From positions 62,001 through 126,000 of the forward strand of contig NZ_JANURN010000002.1 of assembly GCF_030249855.1 (NCBI RefSeq): DNA of 64,000 nt. Direction: 5' to 3'. A program made the translations under genes and the position numbers. Positions within the stretch are counted from its first letter, which is position 1, and each line of letters starts with the position of its first letter. This DNA is from Helicobacter_B zhangjianzhongii (lineage in GTDB: Bacteria > Campylobacterota > Campylobacteria > Campylobacterales > Helicobacteraceae). Positions 35,747 to 45,161 of the stretch are shown here, in pieces. The notes beneath the pieces were generated by a model, which did not search any database, had not been told where the DNA came from, and saw only the letters and a list, made by a program, of their open reading frames with translations.

Positions 35747-36649
35747 CTACGCCTTTTTGCCCTTGCCTAGAAATTCACTTATCACACTAAGCCCACCGAT
35801 AAATTCACTCGTCTCATAGGGGATAATCACCTTATCTTTACTTGGATTCTTACTTAGCTCCGTGAAAGCCACAATTCGCTCTTTTGTCAGCAAAAACTCC
35901 GCTGCTTGAGCGTTTTTGCTCATTTGGTTAGCGATAAGCTCCATCGCATCGCTCTGTCCTTGTGCTAGGGCGATTTGCTCATATTTTTTGGCATCTGCCA
36001 TTCGTTCAATAGCTTCAGCTTGCAAAACCTTTTCTTGCTTTAGGGCTTCGGCGTTGCGGATTAAAGCTTCTTTCTCCGCTTGTGCTTTTAGCTCAATGGC
36101 GCGCTTTTCTCTCTCTGCCTTCATCTGCAGATTCATCGCATTTTCTATATCCTTTGGCACAGAGATTTCGCTAATCTCCACACGCATAATCTTCACCCCC
36201 CAATTATTTGCCGCATCGCCCAAAGCCACTTGCAAAGCAGCATTAAGCCTATCGCGAGATGAGAGAGAATCATCTAGATTTATCCGCCCTATCTCACCGC
36301 GAAGTGTCGTGGTAGCAAGGTTTGCAATGGCTTGTTTATAGTCATTGACACTATATACCGCGGATTTTGCATCAAAGACCTTTAAAAACACAATCCCATC
36401 AATATTGATATTGACATTATCTTTAGTGATCACCTGCTGACGCCCGATGTCTATCATCTGCTCCCTAGCACTCACCACCGCACTTAGCCTATCAATGATG
36501 GGGATAATGAAGTGAAACCCACCATCAAGCACCCTGTGGAATCTCCCCAGCCGCTCCACAATGGCAATATCTGTCTGTGAAATAATCTTTATCCCAAAAG
36601 CTAGCACCACCACGCATAGCACAAACACCACACCAGCAAAAATAAGCAT
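35747..36649 (-). CDS. SPFH/stomatin-like membrane protein (QmcA-type)
   Basis: A 300-residue protein with one N-terminal membrane helix, then the SPFH core: VERLGRFHRVLDGGFHFIIPIIDR, NVNINIDGIVFLKVFDAK, LRGEIGRINLDD. A long coiled-coil region rich in A, E, K (about 175-245) follows. QmcA/stomatin proteins form large membrane assemblies with NfeD partners; nfeD lies next downstream. The upstream ligase gene ends 13 bases before its start. Confidence 0.9.
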   Translation of the reverse strand: MLIFAGVVFVLCVVVLAFGIKIISQTDIAIVERLGRFHRVLDGGFHFIIPIIDRLSAVVSAREQMIDIGRQQVITKDNVNINIDGIVFLKVFDAKSAVYSVNDYKQAIANLATTTLRGEIGRINLDDSLSSRDRLNAALQVALGDAANNWGVKIMRVEISEISVPKDIENAMNLQMKAEREKRAIELKAQAEKEALIRNAEALKQEKVLQAEAIERMADAKKYEQIALAQGQSDAMELIANQMSKNAQAAEFLLTKERIVAFTELSKNPSKDKVIIPYETSEFIGGLSVISEFLGKGKKA

Positions 36650-36662
36650 TCTATACTCCTTG

Positions 36663-38303
36663 TTAATTAGATCTAGTATTGTAACCGATCTTGCCTAATA
36701 GTCCATCTTTGGCTGCTAGCACGATCCCAAATAGCACAAACAAATAAGTCGTATTCCACCGCCATAGCAAGCAGTCAAAAATCATCGCCACACTAAGTGC
36801 CACGATAAACACCACCCCACCGATAAACACGATCCCATAGCTTTTTCGCGCTAGGGATTGTGTTTGACCACAGGGGCTAGATTCTTGCACCTTTGCCACA
36901 AGCTGTCGCATATCGCGGAAAAACACCATATAGCAAAAGCCCCCAATCGCTAGTAGCCCCACGATAGATAGCTCAAAAGCAAGCGATAAAAGCTGATTAT
37001 GCGGGTGTGGGTAGCCTTTGGGGCGATCGGCGAGTGAAAGCACATAGCTATGATGCAAAGAATCTCTAGGGAAAATCTGCTCTAGATTATCCACATAGCC
37101 CAAAAAGCCAAAGCCATTAGGGCGCAAAGGATTCTGCCATATCGCCTGCCAAGCAGACTTGCCCATAGAGAGCCGTGCTAGTGAGCTATGCTCCCACGAA
37201 AAGCTCTCATCTTTGGGGAAAGAGAAGCGCGAGCAAAGCAGCCAGCCATAGAATCTAGATGCACGCAAATACGCTCCTTTAATCGTAAAGTCTGCGCTAG
37301 ATTCTAGCACGCCAAACTCCTTGATAAGCGCAGGGATAGTAGAATACTTGGTAAAAAAGAGCGAGTCGTGATTATAAGCGTGAAATGCAAGGGGCTTAGT
37401 AAAGTCAAAGGCTTTGTTGTAGAAAATCACTTCCACAGCGCACGCTCTATCAAATCGCCCCATAGCTGCTGGCTCAAAGCTAAGGACATAGGAGAGATTA
37501 TTTGCCATTTTGTGGAAGTTATATCGCTCATTCCACTGCGCACTAGCCACATACACCACCGCGACAAAGCCTATCGCAAGCACCCCCACAAATCCTAGAA
37601 TCCACTTTTTATACGCGAAACCAAAGAGCAAAAACGGCAGCAAAAGAGCCACAAACACCGCCACAAAGACAAGCCGAGAATTATTCGCCAAAATCGCCAA
37701 TAGCGCGATACTAAACAAAGCCACGCTATAGAAACGAGCTTTGCCACGAGTGAGCCAAATCATAGCGATAGAGAGTGCCGCAGCAAGCAGCAAAATAAAG
37801 CTATACACAAGAGGCTGGTCATTGCCAAAGCCTGTGGCACGAGTATTGACAGAAATATCGCCATTAGCATAGTCTATGGCAAAATCCACAATCGTAGCCA
37901 CAGGCTGGATAAACACCACCGCAAGCCATAGCAAGAAAAAGAGCAAAAATCCTTTAGAATCCACTTTTTTAAGCGCGAGATAGACTATCACCATAAATAG
38001 CCCATCAAATGCCAGCCTGCGGACATTCTGCAATGATTCATAGCTATTTGCGCTATATAGGCTTGAGAGTGCGCCAAGTGCTAGCACAAGCGCAAAAGCC
38101 CCAAGGAGCCAAAAGTGGATTCTAAGCGCGGCAAAATCACGCCAAAACGCTAGCACAAACACTCCGCTTGCCACATACAAAAGATTGATAGCAAAGGAGC
38201 TTTTGATAGGGATAAGACTATGGGAGAGCGGCAGCACGCTTAAGGCAGCTAGCACAAGCCCTATACAAAGCAGCAAGCAGTAAGATCGCCAATTTTTTAT
38301 CAT
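36663..38303 (-). CDS. waaL: O-antigen ligase-like membrane protein (WaaL/Wzy family)
   Basis: A 546-residue membrane protein with about twelve hydrophobic segments and a large periplasmic loop (about residues 245-445) ending in PHNQLLSLAFELSIVGL, the pattern of O-antigen ligases and polymerases. The invariant H of the PHN(Q) motif supports the WaaL-type active site. It would join the glycan to lipid A-core or polymerise repeats. Three copies of the repeat word lie inside it, read in three different frames (RIHFW, KKVDSK, KKWILG), all in membrane-facing segments. No O-unit genes adjoin it; the main glycan operon starts at 42.4 kb. Confidence 0.82.
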   Translation of the reverse strand: MIKNWRSYCLLLCIGLVLAALSVLPLSHSLIPIKSSFAINLLYVASGVFVLAFWRDFAALRIHFWLLGAFALVLALGALSSLYSANSYESLQNVRRLAFDGLFMVIVYLALKKVDSKGFLLFFLLWLAVVFIQPVATIVDFAIDYANGDISVNTRATGFGNDQPLVYSFILLLAAALSIAMIWLTRGKARFYSVALFSIALLAILANNSRLVFVAVFVALLLPFLLFGFAYKKWILGFVGVLAIGFVAVVYVASAQWNERYNFHKMANNLSYVLSFEPAAMGRFDRACAVEVIFYNKAFDFTKPLAFHAYNHDSLFFTKYSTIPALIKEFGVLESSADFTIKGAYLRASRFYGWLLCSRFSFPKDESFSWEHSSLARLSMGKSAWQAIWQNPLRPNGFGFLGYVDNLEQIFPRDSLHHSYVLSLADRPKGYPHPHNQLLSLAFELSIVGLLAIGGFCYMVFFRDMRQLVAKVQESSPCGQTQSLARKSYGIVFIGGVVFIVALSVAMIFDCLLWRWNTTYLFVLFGIVLAAKDGLLGKIGYNTRSN

Positions 38304-38321
38304 ACACTGCCTTGATACACG

Positions 38322-39377
38322 CTACTTTGCGATGACAAAGGCAGAGATAGGGTAGTGCTTGCCTGCTCGCTTTAGCTCCATATACGCACGCAGTCCCTTT
38401 GCCTCATCGCCCCCAAAGCCCCTAAGCTCTTGCTCAAGCGTATCTACCATCTCTAGCTCAACTAGCACAAGCAAATATGCCATTTGCGCATTTTCATCAT
38501 TATCCGCTAGCTGCTTAAAATATGTGAGCCACACATCAGGGGTGCATTGGGCTTGCATAGCCTTTGCCAGAGAGATATAGGCATTTGTATCAAAGCCTAC
38601 TTGCTTGCAAAGCCCAGCGATTGTGGCGGGATCTAGGGCTATATCTAGCTCCTTGCACAGAAGCAAAGCCTGCTGCAAAGAGCTAGGATCTAGGCAGTCG
38701 CAGGCATTGGCGTTTAGGGCTTTTTGCAAGTCTTTGGCATTTTTAGACTCACAAATAAGCCTAAAGGCATAGGCACGCACTTCATCACTCTTGCTTGGGT
38801 CGCTAAAAATTTCTAGCGCGTTTTTATTGCTTTTTAGGGCGTAGTTTTTGGTGTTTTGCAGGGCAAATGGATTGTTGTTGTTTAGGTGGTATTTGCGTAT
38901 GTCAGTGAGCTCGCCTTGGGCGATAGCGCGATAGAGGGAAAAAAGCTTATCAATCTTGGCATTGCCAGAGTCTTGTGAATCAAGAGCTGGCACAAGGTGA
39001 AATCTAGCGATTGTGTTAGAGAGCTGCTGATTGCTAGGGTGATAGAGCTTGCTTGGGCTAGAATCCACTTTTTCAAAAGTGGATTCTAGGGGGCTATGCG
39101 TAGCAAAATGCGTGGCTTGGGCGTGGATTTGATCGATAAGAAGCGTGAAGTCTTTTTGAAGTTTTTTATCCACGATGATGGTGCGCAGCTTTTTATAAAA
39201 GAGCAGCATACTTGTGCAGATGAAAAACACCCCCACAGGCACACACACCCAAAACGCAGTTGTAAGAGCTAGTCCTGTATCTAGCTCATATCGCTGCACA
39301 CATAGCCCAAACGCCCCCCCAAACACCGCGACAAAAAACACTAATGAAAACAGCGCGTAACCTGTAAAATTCATCAT
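38322..39377 (-). CDS. Conserved membrane-anchored protein of unknown function
   Basis: A 351-residue protein with two N-terminal hydrophobic helices and a soluble helical domain with repeated cysteines and alanines, possibly a helical-repeat fold. A perfect repeat palindrome is translated as SPLESTFEKVDSSPSK near residue 100, between the membrane part and the soluble domain. Gene order with dksA, rlmH and accD matches the H. pylori HP0947 neighbourhood. Function unknown. Confidence 0.75.
   Translation of the reverse strand: MMNFTGYALFSLVFFVAVFGGAFGLCVQRYELDTGLALTTAFWVCVPVGVFFICTSMLLFYKKLRTIIVDKKLQKDFTLLIDQIHAQATHFATHSPLESTFEKVDSSPSKLYHPSNQQLSNTIARFHLVPALDSQDSGNAKIDKLFSLYRAIAQGELTDIRKYHLNNNNPFALQNTKNYALKSNKNALEIFSDPSKSDEVRAYAFRLICESKNAKDLQKALNANACDCLDPSSLQQALLLCKELDIALDPATIAGLCKQVGFDTNAYISLAKAMQAQCTPDVWLTYFKQLADNDENAQMAYLLVLVELEMVDTLEQELRGFGGDEAKGLRAYMELKRAGKHYPISAFVIAK
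39058..39089. repeat. Perfect palindrome of the 15-base word inside the dksA-linked gene
   Basis: CTAGAATCCACTTTT (39058-39072), TC, then the exact complement (39075-39089). The unit is in frame in a linker of the host protein. Confidence 0.9.
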
Positions 39378-39387
39378 ATCTCCTTAG

Positions 39388-39774
39388 TTATGATTTGGGC
39401 TGATTTTTTTCATACAGCTCCCTACAAGTGATACAAAAGCGTGCGTGGGGCTTTATCGTAAGCCGCTCTTTGCTGATTGTATCATCACACATTTCACAGA
39501 TCCCATAGGTATTATCAATGATTTTTTGCAATGAAGCTTCAATCTCGGCAAGCTCTAAGGTGTATTTCTCAATGATTAGCGAATCTAGCTCGCCTTGGAT
39601 TTGCGCGGAGATCACATCGCTATCATCGGTAAGGGAGCTTGCGTGCAAGTCTTTGATATTGGCATTTCTCAATGCTAGGATTTCTAGTAAATCTTGCTTG
39701 CGAGCAAGTAAGATGGCTTCAAACTCTGCTATGTCAATGGGACTTTGCACACACGCTCCTTGTGATGTGGTCAT
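39388..39774 (-). CDS. dksA: DksA/TraR-type zinc-finger regulator
   Basis: A 128-residue protein with a coiled-coil centre and a C-terminal zinc finger CEMCDDTISKERL ... ARFCITCRELYE, typical of DksA, which binds RNA polymerase in the stringent response. Its ATG overlaps the TGA of rlmH by four bases, so the two are coupled. Confidence 0.9.
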   Translation of the reverse strand: MTTSQGACVQSPIDIAEFEAILLARKQDLLEILALRNANIKDLHASSLTDDSDVISAQIQGELDSLIIEKYTLELAEIEASLQKIIDNTYGICEMCDDTISKERLTIKPHARFCITCRELYEKNQPKS

Positions 39775-40229
39775 TTGTGGTAGGGGTGGTTTGCCAGCAG
39801 GCTACACGCGCGGTAAATCTGCTCTAGCACGATCACCCCCACAATACTATGGCTAAAGGTCAGTGGGCTTAGGCTTATGGGCGTGGTTTTCTCAAGGAAG
39901 CGCGACTCAAAGCCAAACGCCCCACCGATGAAAAATGCTAGCTGCACCTTATCTTCAAAAAGTCTAGCAAACTCCCTAGAATCCACTTTTTGCCCAGCAG
40001 GGTGCAGGGCGATATTTGCCTGCTTGCTTGGCAGTAGCAAGGGTAGCAGAGCTTTGGTGTAGGACTCTTGGGCTGCTTGGGGTCCTTGCTTTTGGGCTTT
40101 GGCTACTACACTTGGGAAAATATACTGCATTATGATCTCCACGCCAAAGCTTCTGCACAGCTTGTGGTAGTGGGCTTCTAGCTTTGTAGGTGGCAGTGGC
40201 TTAGATATGGTGTAGAGCTGGATTTTCAT
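39771..40229 (-). CDS. rlmH: 23S rRNA (pseudouridine-1915-N3)-methyltransferase RlmH
   Basis: SPOUT-class methylase acting on the assembled ribosome. The conserved end (FFIGGAFGFESRF, then SPLTFSHSIVGVIVLEQIYRAC) is present, and the length of 152 is normal. One repeat word is read in frame at residues 85-90 (GQKVDSREF). It overlaps accD by 29 bases. Confidence 0.92.
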   Translation of the reverse strand: MKIQLYTISKPLPPTKLEAHYHKLCRSFGVEIIMQYIFPSVVAKAQKQGPQAAQESYTKALLPLLLPSKQANIALHPAGQKVDSREFARLFEDKVQLAFFIGGAFGFESRFLEKTTPISLSPLTFSHSIVGVIVLEQIYRACSLLANHPYHK

Positions 40230-41076
40230 AGCTGAAAGGATTGAGATATAGGCTTAGATCGCTTAGAGTCTTGCGTAGATCCCCCCTTGATACGACCATA
40301 TCAATAAGCCCGTGTTCTAGGAGAAATTCTGCGGTTTGGAAGCCCTGTGGCAAATCCGCGCCAATAGTCTGCTTAATCACCCTAGCCCCGGCAAAGCCTA
40401 TCATAGCTCCGGGCTCTGCGATAATCACATCACCCAAAAACGCGAAGCTAGCACTCACGCCCCCAAAGGTAGGATCTGTCAGCACAGAGAAAAACGGCAG
40501 TGAATGCTCGCTTAGGCGATTGAGCGCGGCAGAAGTCTTTGCCATTTGCATAAGCGAGTAGGTGGATTCTTGCATTCTAGCCCCGCCGCTTGTGGAGATG
40601 ATGACTAGGGATTGATGCTTTTGCACCGCGCGATCAATGGCACGCACGATTTTCTCCCCCTCCACAGAGCCAAGACTCCCTCCCATAAACGCGAAGTCAA
40701 ACACCACAATCTGCATAGGCACGCCCTCTATGCGACCTTCTCCTGCGATCACAGAGCTAGGGCGACCGGTCTTTTGCTCGTATTTTTTCACGCGTTGTTT
40801 ATAGCTCTCTTTATCCACGAAGTTAAGCGGATCGACAGGGGCTAGGGACTTGTCGTATTCGATGAAGCTTTCACTATCGCATAAAATCTTGATCCTATCA
40901 GTAGCGCAAATGCGGAAGTGGTAATTGCACTTTGGGCATACTTGCCCAAGGGCTGCGACTTCTTTGTAATACATCAGCGCACCACATTTGTGGCATTTGA
41001 CCCAATGACTTGAAGTGTCTTTGGCACTTCTTGCTTCATCGCGTTTGATGTTTTTCAAAAACTCCATAAATCCCAT
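40201..41076 (-). CDS. accD: Acetyl-CoA carboxylase carboxyltransferase beta subunit
   Basis: Transfers CO2 from biotin to acetyl-CoA in fatty-acid synthesis, paired with AccA. It has an N-terminal zinc ribbon (CHKCGALMYYKEV ... CPKCNYHF) and the crotonase-like core with SVEGEKIVRAIDRAV, STSGGARMQES, and FGGVSASFAFLGDVIIAEP. It is 291 residues. AccA is not in this window. Confidence 0.96.
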   Translation of the reverse strand: MGFMEFLKNIKRDEARSAKDTSSHWVKCHKCGALMYYKEVAALGQVCPKCNYHFRICATDRIKILCDSESFIEYDKSLAPVDPLNFVDKESYKQRVKKYEQKTGRPSSVIAGEGRIEGVPMQIVVFDFAFMGGSLGSVEGEKIVRAIDRAVQKHQSLVIISTSGGARMQESTYSLMQMAKTSAALNRLSEHSLPFFSVLTDPTFGGVSASFAFLGDVIIAEPGAMIGFAGARVIKQTIGADLPQGFQTAEFLLEHGLIDMVVSRGDLRKTLSDLSLYLNPFSYENPALHHI

Positions 41077-41096
41077 TACCCATACTCCTGATTCTG

Positions 41097-42308
41097 CTAG
41101 TTGTGCTTGGTGTGGTGTTTGTAAAGTATTTGTTCAATCATACCAAAATCTTGCTTATTTTGACTTACAAGCAAAAAGTCCTTCTCCCTTGCGATAGCCA
41201 AATCACGGCAGAGGAAAAGCCCTGCTAGCGCATCGTATTTGCGTATCGCTCCACAAAAAAGGAAGAAATTATGCTCTAGCGCGTAGGCTAAAGAGAGCGC
41301 GCTAGCCCCTAAAGAGCGGAATTTAAGCTTATGGGCATACAGCTCTCTAGCAATCTCTGGGTGGGAGTAGGCTTTCTCAAAGATCCCACACTTCGCACGC
41401 GTGGGGGCTATGGGGGAGTGCTTTTGTGTGAAAAGGTGGATTCTAGTCGCATTTGGCGTGTCGCGATTGCCATAGATGATTTGCGCACTGCAGAAATTCA
41501 CCACCGCGGCTTCTAGCACCTGCCCTGTGCTATCACACAGAGCTAGACTCGCGCCATAGTAGGGGATATTGGAGAGGTAGTTGTCGCTGCCATCAAGTGG
41601 GTCTAAGATGATAGTGAGTTTGTTGGTGGATTGAGCTTTTTTTGGTTTGGGCGTTGGCTTTTGCGCGCTTTTGCGGGAGTCTGCGGCGTGGGCTTGCTCA
41701 TTATCGCCTAGATAAATCCCTTCGCCCACGCCTTGACAACCCACAAAACGAAGTTTCTTTAGAAAATCATCGCAAAATCCTGCCGCCTGCGATTCGCTTA
41801 CTTTTTGGGCGTTTTTGTCAAAAATCCTAGAATCCTTTGCTGACTCGCTTACATTTTTGGCGTTTTGGGTAAAAATCTTAGAATCGCTTGGGCTTGTCCC
41901 AGAATCCTCGTTTGCTGCCGCCTGCGCCTTGCTTAGAGTTGCGGCGTTGTCAAAAGTGGATTCTAGGTTTGCGGTGCTAGAATCCACTTTTTTATTAACG
42001 CTATTTTTATCGTCATTGCGAGCGGATTTATCCGCGTGGCAATCCATAGAATCCACCGCCCTTGCCCTAGAGTCCTTATTTGTATCCATCTGCGACCCAG
42101 CTGGTATAAATCCGCTCTCTTCAGAATCTATATGTGCGATGTGGGATAAGTGCTTGACAAAGATAGCTTCACATAGCAGATCCGCACCTATGCTTATATC
42201 TCCGCCTGCGCCTTTTGCGCCTGCTTGTAGCAAATGCGCTTCGCGCGTGGCAAGTGCTGGGATAATCTCTCTAGCTGCTTGCAAGAGCGCGCATAAAAAC
42301 TCGCTCAT
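41097..42308 (-). CDS. Inositol-monophosphatase-family phosphatase with a large repeat insert
   Basis: A 403-residue protein, against a usual family length of about 250-270. The N-terminal part carries the metal-site glutamates (AHIDSEESG) and then about residues 66-225 are repeats. The rest resumes with IILDPLDGSDNYLSNIPYYGASLAL, the DPxDG metal motif, and SLGASALSLAYA. The insert thus falls between two metal-binding loops. Whether the enzyme still folds is not known; its frame is fully open. The insert ends KPTPKPKKAQS. It is 21 bases upstream of accD. Confidence 0.85.
   Translation of the reverse strand: MSEFLCALLQAAREIIPALATREAHLLQAGAKGAGGDISIGADLLCEAIFVKHLSHIAHIDSEESGFIPAGSQMDTNKDSRARAVDSMDCHADKSARNDDKNSVNKKVDSSTANLESTFDNAATLSKAQAAANEDSGTSPSDSKIFTQNAKNVSESAKDSRIFDKNAQKVSESQAAGFCDDFLKKLRFVGCQGVGEGIYLGDNEQAHAADSRKSAQKPTPKPKKAQSTNKLTIILDPLDGSDNYLSNIPYYGASLALCDSTGQVLEAAVVNFCSAQIIYGNRDTPNATRIHLFTQKHSPIAPTRAKCGIFEKAYSHPEIARELYAHKLKFRSLGASALSLAYALEHNFFLFCGAIRKYDALAGLFLCRDLAIAREKDFLLVSQNKQDFGMIEQILYKHHTKHN
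41632..42110 (-). repeat. In-frame repeat insert in the inositol-monophosphatase-family gene
   Basis: It contains a class E hairpin (GGCGTGGGC 41685-41693 and GCCCACGCC 41724-41732), repeat words, and a TCATTGCGAG module (42013-42046) with GCGGAT/ATCCGC stem. In the host frame it reads SMDCHADKSARNDDKN and then KKVDSS, and ends KPTPKPKKAQS. Borders are estimated from the protein. Confidence 0.85.
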
Positions 42309-42422
42309 ATCGCTCCTTTGGTCTATGTGGATTCTAGTCGTGTAGTCGCGGTCAAAATATCGCGGTCAAATATCGTGGTATTGTAGCGCAAATAGTGTAG
42401 ATAGCTAGCACGCAAGCTAGCC

Positions 42423-43844
42423 CTAGCGCACTATCTTGCCAAAGCTTAGGAGATAGAGCAGTATTTTTGCTAGCGACTCTATGCGAAACCACACAAAAAG
42501 CGAAGCGCACATATTTTTGACATAGTGGCTAGCCTGCGCCTTTTTGCACAGCACCAAATAGCGCAAGATCTTATCAAGCTTCCCATACAGCTCCCTATCA
42601 CAAGGCGCAAGCTCTCTAGCGCACAATGCCAAGGCTTCTGCGACTTTGCCATAAGCTCCAATGTCTTCTAGGGCTTTTGCCCTGCTTTGCGCCCTATCTT
42701 TGCAGGAGCTAGTAGAGGAGCTGGCATTGGCGCAGTAGATATAGAGCTTCTCTGGTAGGGTGATAGCAGTAGAGCTTAAGTGCAAAAGGACAAAAGCCTT
42801 TAGCAAATCTTCTGCTAGTGTGATAGGACCTGCCACACGCGATATGATACTATCTGCCCTAGCGATTAGCTCTCGTTTATAGAGCTTGTTCCACAAATAT
42901 GGGCTAAATTTACTACGAGTGGGGAAAATCAGCTTGCTAAGAGCAGAGCCTGTGTAGATCATACTGCCTTTAGGCTGATACACATAGCGGTAAAATCCCT
43001 TACACTCACTGCCAAAGACCACCATATCCGCTTGTGATTGACTAGCACTTTTGTAGGCAAGCTCGCATAAATTGGGCTTGATATAATCATCACTATCCAC
43101 ATACAAGATATACTCGCCTTGGGCTAGACTCGCGCCCACACAGCGCGTGTGGAGCAAGCCTAGGTTTGTAGGGTTGCGCAAAATATGGATTCTAGGGTCG
43201 CGCGTAGCAAAAGATCTAGCTATCTCCATAGCTCCATCACTCCCGCAATCATCAACGATGATAATTTCAATATCGCGCAATGTTTGTGTGATGAGTGATT
43301 GGAGGCAGCGTGTGATGTAGGGTTGGGTATTAAAAACAGGGACGATGATAGAGATGTTTGGTGGTGTCGCAGCTTGGCTGGTGGATTCGGCTTTGCGCGA
43401 TAAATCTTTGATTGCTTCGCGCGTGCTGCAGTTACATACGCCAAGTATGCGCCCTTGCACGCACTCGCAAAGCAAAGATTTATCATCGCAAATCCTAGAA
43501 TCCTTTGGCTGCTTGCTTACATTTTTGGCGTTTTTATCAAAAATTGCAAAATCCTGCCGCCTAGCTGCATTTTGAGAAACCACATTTTGAGCGTTTTTGT
43601 CAAAAATCCTAGAATCCACTTTTTTATTAGCGGCGTTTTTATCGTCATTGCGAGACACTGCGCTAGCAGTGGCGCGGCAATCCATAGAATCCACCGCCCT
43701 TGCCCTAGAATCCACTTTTGCAAAACTAGATTCTAGGCTATGGATCGCCGCGCCTTTTTTCAAGGCTCGCGATGACAGAGAGAGGGCTGGCTTGCGTAGA
43801 TCTTGCGCGTTGTTGGGGTCTAAAATAATAAGGCGTGATTTCAT
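42423..43844 (-). CDS. Glycosyltransferase, GT2 family, with repeat-derived N-terminus
   Basis: Family-2 glycosyltransferase with ISIIVPVFNTQPYI (from about residue 160), VDDCGSDG and the metal-binding YVDSDDYIKP. The first 20 residues look ordinary, then about residues 20-158 are repeat modules in frame (RNDDKNAANKKVDSR). It is the last gene of the minus-strand glycan operon, starting four bases inside the end of the FkbM gene. The sugar added is unknown. C-terminal residues form a basic, hydrophobic tail that may bind membrane. Confidence 0.85.
   Translation of the reverse strand: MKSRLIILDPNNAQDLRKPALSLSSRALKKGAAIHSLESSFAKVDSRARAVDSMDCRATASAVSRNDDKNAANKKVDSRIFDKNAQNVVSQNAARRQDFAIFDKNAKNVSKQPKDSRICDDKSLLCECVQGRILGVCNCSTREAIKDLSRKAESTSQAATPPNISIIVPVFNTQPYITRCLQSLITQTLRDIEIIIVDDCGSDGAMEIARSFATRDPRIHILRNPTNLGLLHTRCVGASLAQGEYILYVDSDDYIKPNLCELAYKSASQSQADMVVFGSECKGFYRYVYQPKGSMIYTGSALSKLIFPTRSKFSPYLWNKLYKRELIARADSIISRVAGPITLAEDLLKAFVLLHLSSTAITLPEKLYIYCANASSSTSSCKDRAQSRAKALEDIGAYGKVAEALALCARELAPCDRELYGKLDKILRYLVLCKKAQASHYVKNMCASLFVWFRIESLAKILLYLLSFGKIVR
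43399..43484. repeat. Class D variable-arm hairpin, copy 1 (in the GT2 gene)
   Basis: Arms GATAAATCTTTG (43399-43410) and CAAAGATTTATC (43473-43484), middle arms GCGTGC (43421-43426) and GCACGC (43457-43462), inner stem CATAC/GTATG around GCCAA. The second copy, at about 48944-49026 on the opposite orientation, has inner stem CGCAC/GTGCG with the same GCCAA loop: two compensating base changes. Confidence 0.85.
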
Positions 43845-45134
43845 CGCTTGTCTTTATGCTGGAAGATCACGCTATTGTGTGCTTTGGCGACTAGGGCATA
43901 GCCTTTAGAGAAGAGAAAGCGCGCGATTTCATTATCCTGCAAAGCGACCATATCTAGCTCGCCATAAATGTTTGTCAAAATCTCTACGATTATGATGTGT
44001 GGCACGAAGCTTTCCCAATCATTGCTACGCAAGACAGAGAGATCAAAGCCCTCGCAATCTATGCTTAAAAAGTCTATCTCCACGCCCTTTGGCACATAAG
44101 TATGCAGCACTTCGCCGAGGGTGAGCAGCGGCACTTTGACTATGCGCTGGAGCTTGCCTAGAGAGTTTTGGGCGACTTGTTTATCAAAGGTGTTCCACGC
44201 GGGTTCATTAAACATATAATACTCCATATATCTAGGTGTTTGCTTGTCGCTGGAGGATTGGGCTTTTTTTGGTTTTGGCGTTGGCTTTTGCGCGCTTTTG
44301 GCGGATTCTGCGGCGGTGGCTTGCTCATTACCGCTTAGGTAAATCCCTTCGCCCCCGCCTTGAAAGCCACCAAAACCAGCGAAGCGGTGCAAGCGCAGCG
44401 CAGCAGGTTTCTTTAGAAAATCATCGCAAAATCCTGCCGCCTGCGATTCGCTTACTTTTTGGGCTTTGTTGCCAAAAATCCTAGAATCCTTTGCTGGCAT
44501 TTTTAGATTTTGCGCTTCACTCGTAGAATCCACTTTTTTATGGATCGCCACGCCGCTTTGCGCGGCTCGCGATGACAATGAGCTAGAATCTAGGCTTTTA
44601 GATTCTAGGCAAACTTGCTCGCGGTTGGATTTTGGCTTTTCATTACTGCTTTTGGATTCTAAGATTGCGGAGCTAGAATCGGGGCTTTTCAAGGCTTGCA
44701 AGGAAGATAAGACTAGTGGTCTATCGACGCCGCAAGGCGCAGAAATCCACGATTCTAGCCCGCAAGCTGAATCCCTAAATATTACCCCCCCCCCCCGTTT
44801 GCTCCCCTATCCCCACTTCCAAATTTATATCCCTAGGGCGATATTTGTTAAAGGCTTTCATACTGCCCGGAGTCGCATCGATATTGATCCCGCTCCAGCC
44901 TTGCGTGTAAAACAAATAAGTATTTGAGAAGCGAAAGGGGTGGTGCGCCCCCACATCGACATAGAATCCTTTGTCGCTCTTTTGCCAAAGTAGCGCACGC
45001 ACGATGCGATCTTCACCCTCGATTGAGTAGCTAGGATTCATATACGCTCTGCGCCCTAAAAGCCGCTGCCTAGCGCGCTTGAGACACTCCCATACGCGCC
45101 TTGGTAGGATCTGCTTTAGTGTATAAGCTAGCAT
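43841..45134 (-). CDS. FkbM-family methyltransferase, phase-variable and currently out of frame, with repeat insert
   Basis: FkbM-type SAM methyltransferases often modify sugars of surface glycans. The first part (45134 down to the tract) has DKGFYVDVGAHHPFRFSN, GWSGINIDATPG. It stops just after 12 G (minus strand) as TGGGGNI. With 11 or 14 G the frame continues through a repeat insert to YYMFNEPAWNTFDKQ, LSIDCEGFDLSVL and the end at 43841. The insert (about 44225-44784) includes class C and class E hairpins and ends KPTPKPKKAQS. ATG 45134 is better spaced from AAGGAG than the GTG at 45140. Confidence 0.85.
44225..44784 (-). repeat. Repeat insert in the FkbM gene
   Basis: Starts next to the C/G tract and ends at about 44225. 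It includes a class C module (44695-44736, AGAC/GTCT) and a class E hairpin (44311-44360) whose inner stem is TTACC/GGTAA rather than TTATC/GATAA. The end reads KPTPKPKKAQS in the host frame. With 11 G the whole insert is open. Confidence 0.85.
44785..44796 (-). repeat. 12-base poly-C/G tract in the FkbM gene
   Basis: Twelve C on the plus strand (G on the coding strand). A length leaving remainder 2 on division by 3 joins the two parts of the gene; 12 does not, so the gene is off. Confidence 0.9.
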
Positions 45135-45161
45135 TTTCACTCCTTATAAGTTGGTTAAATC

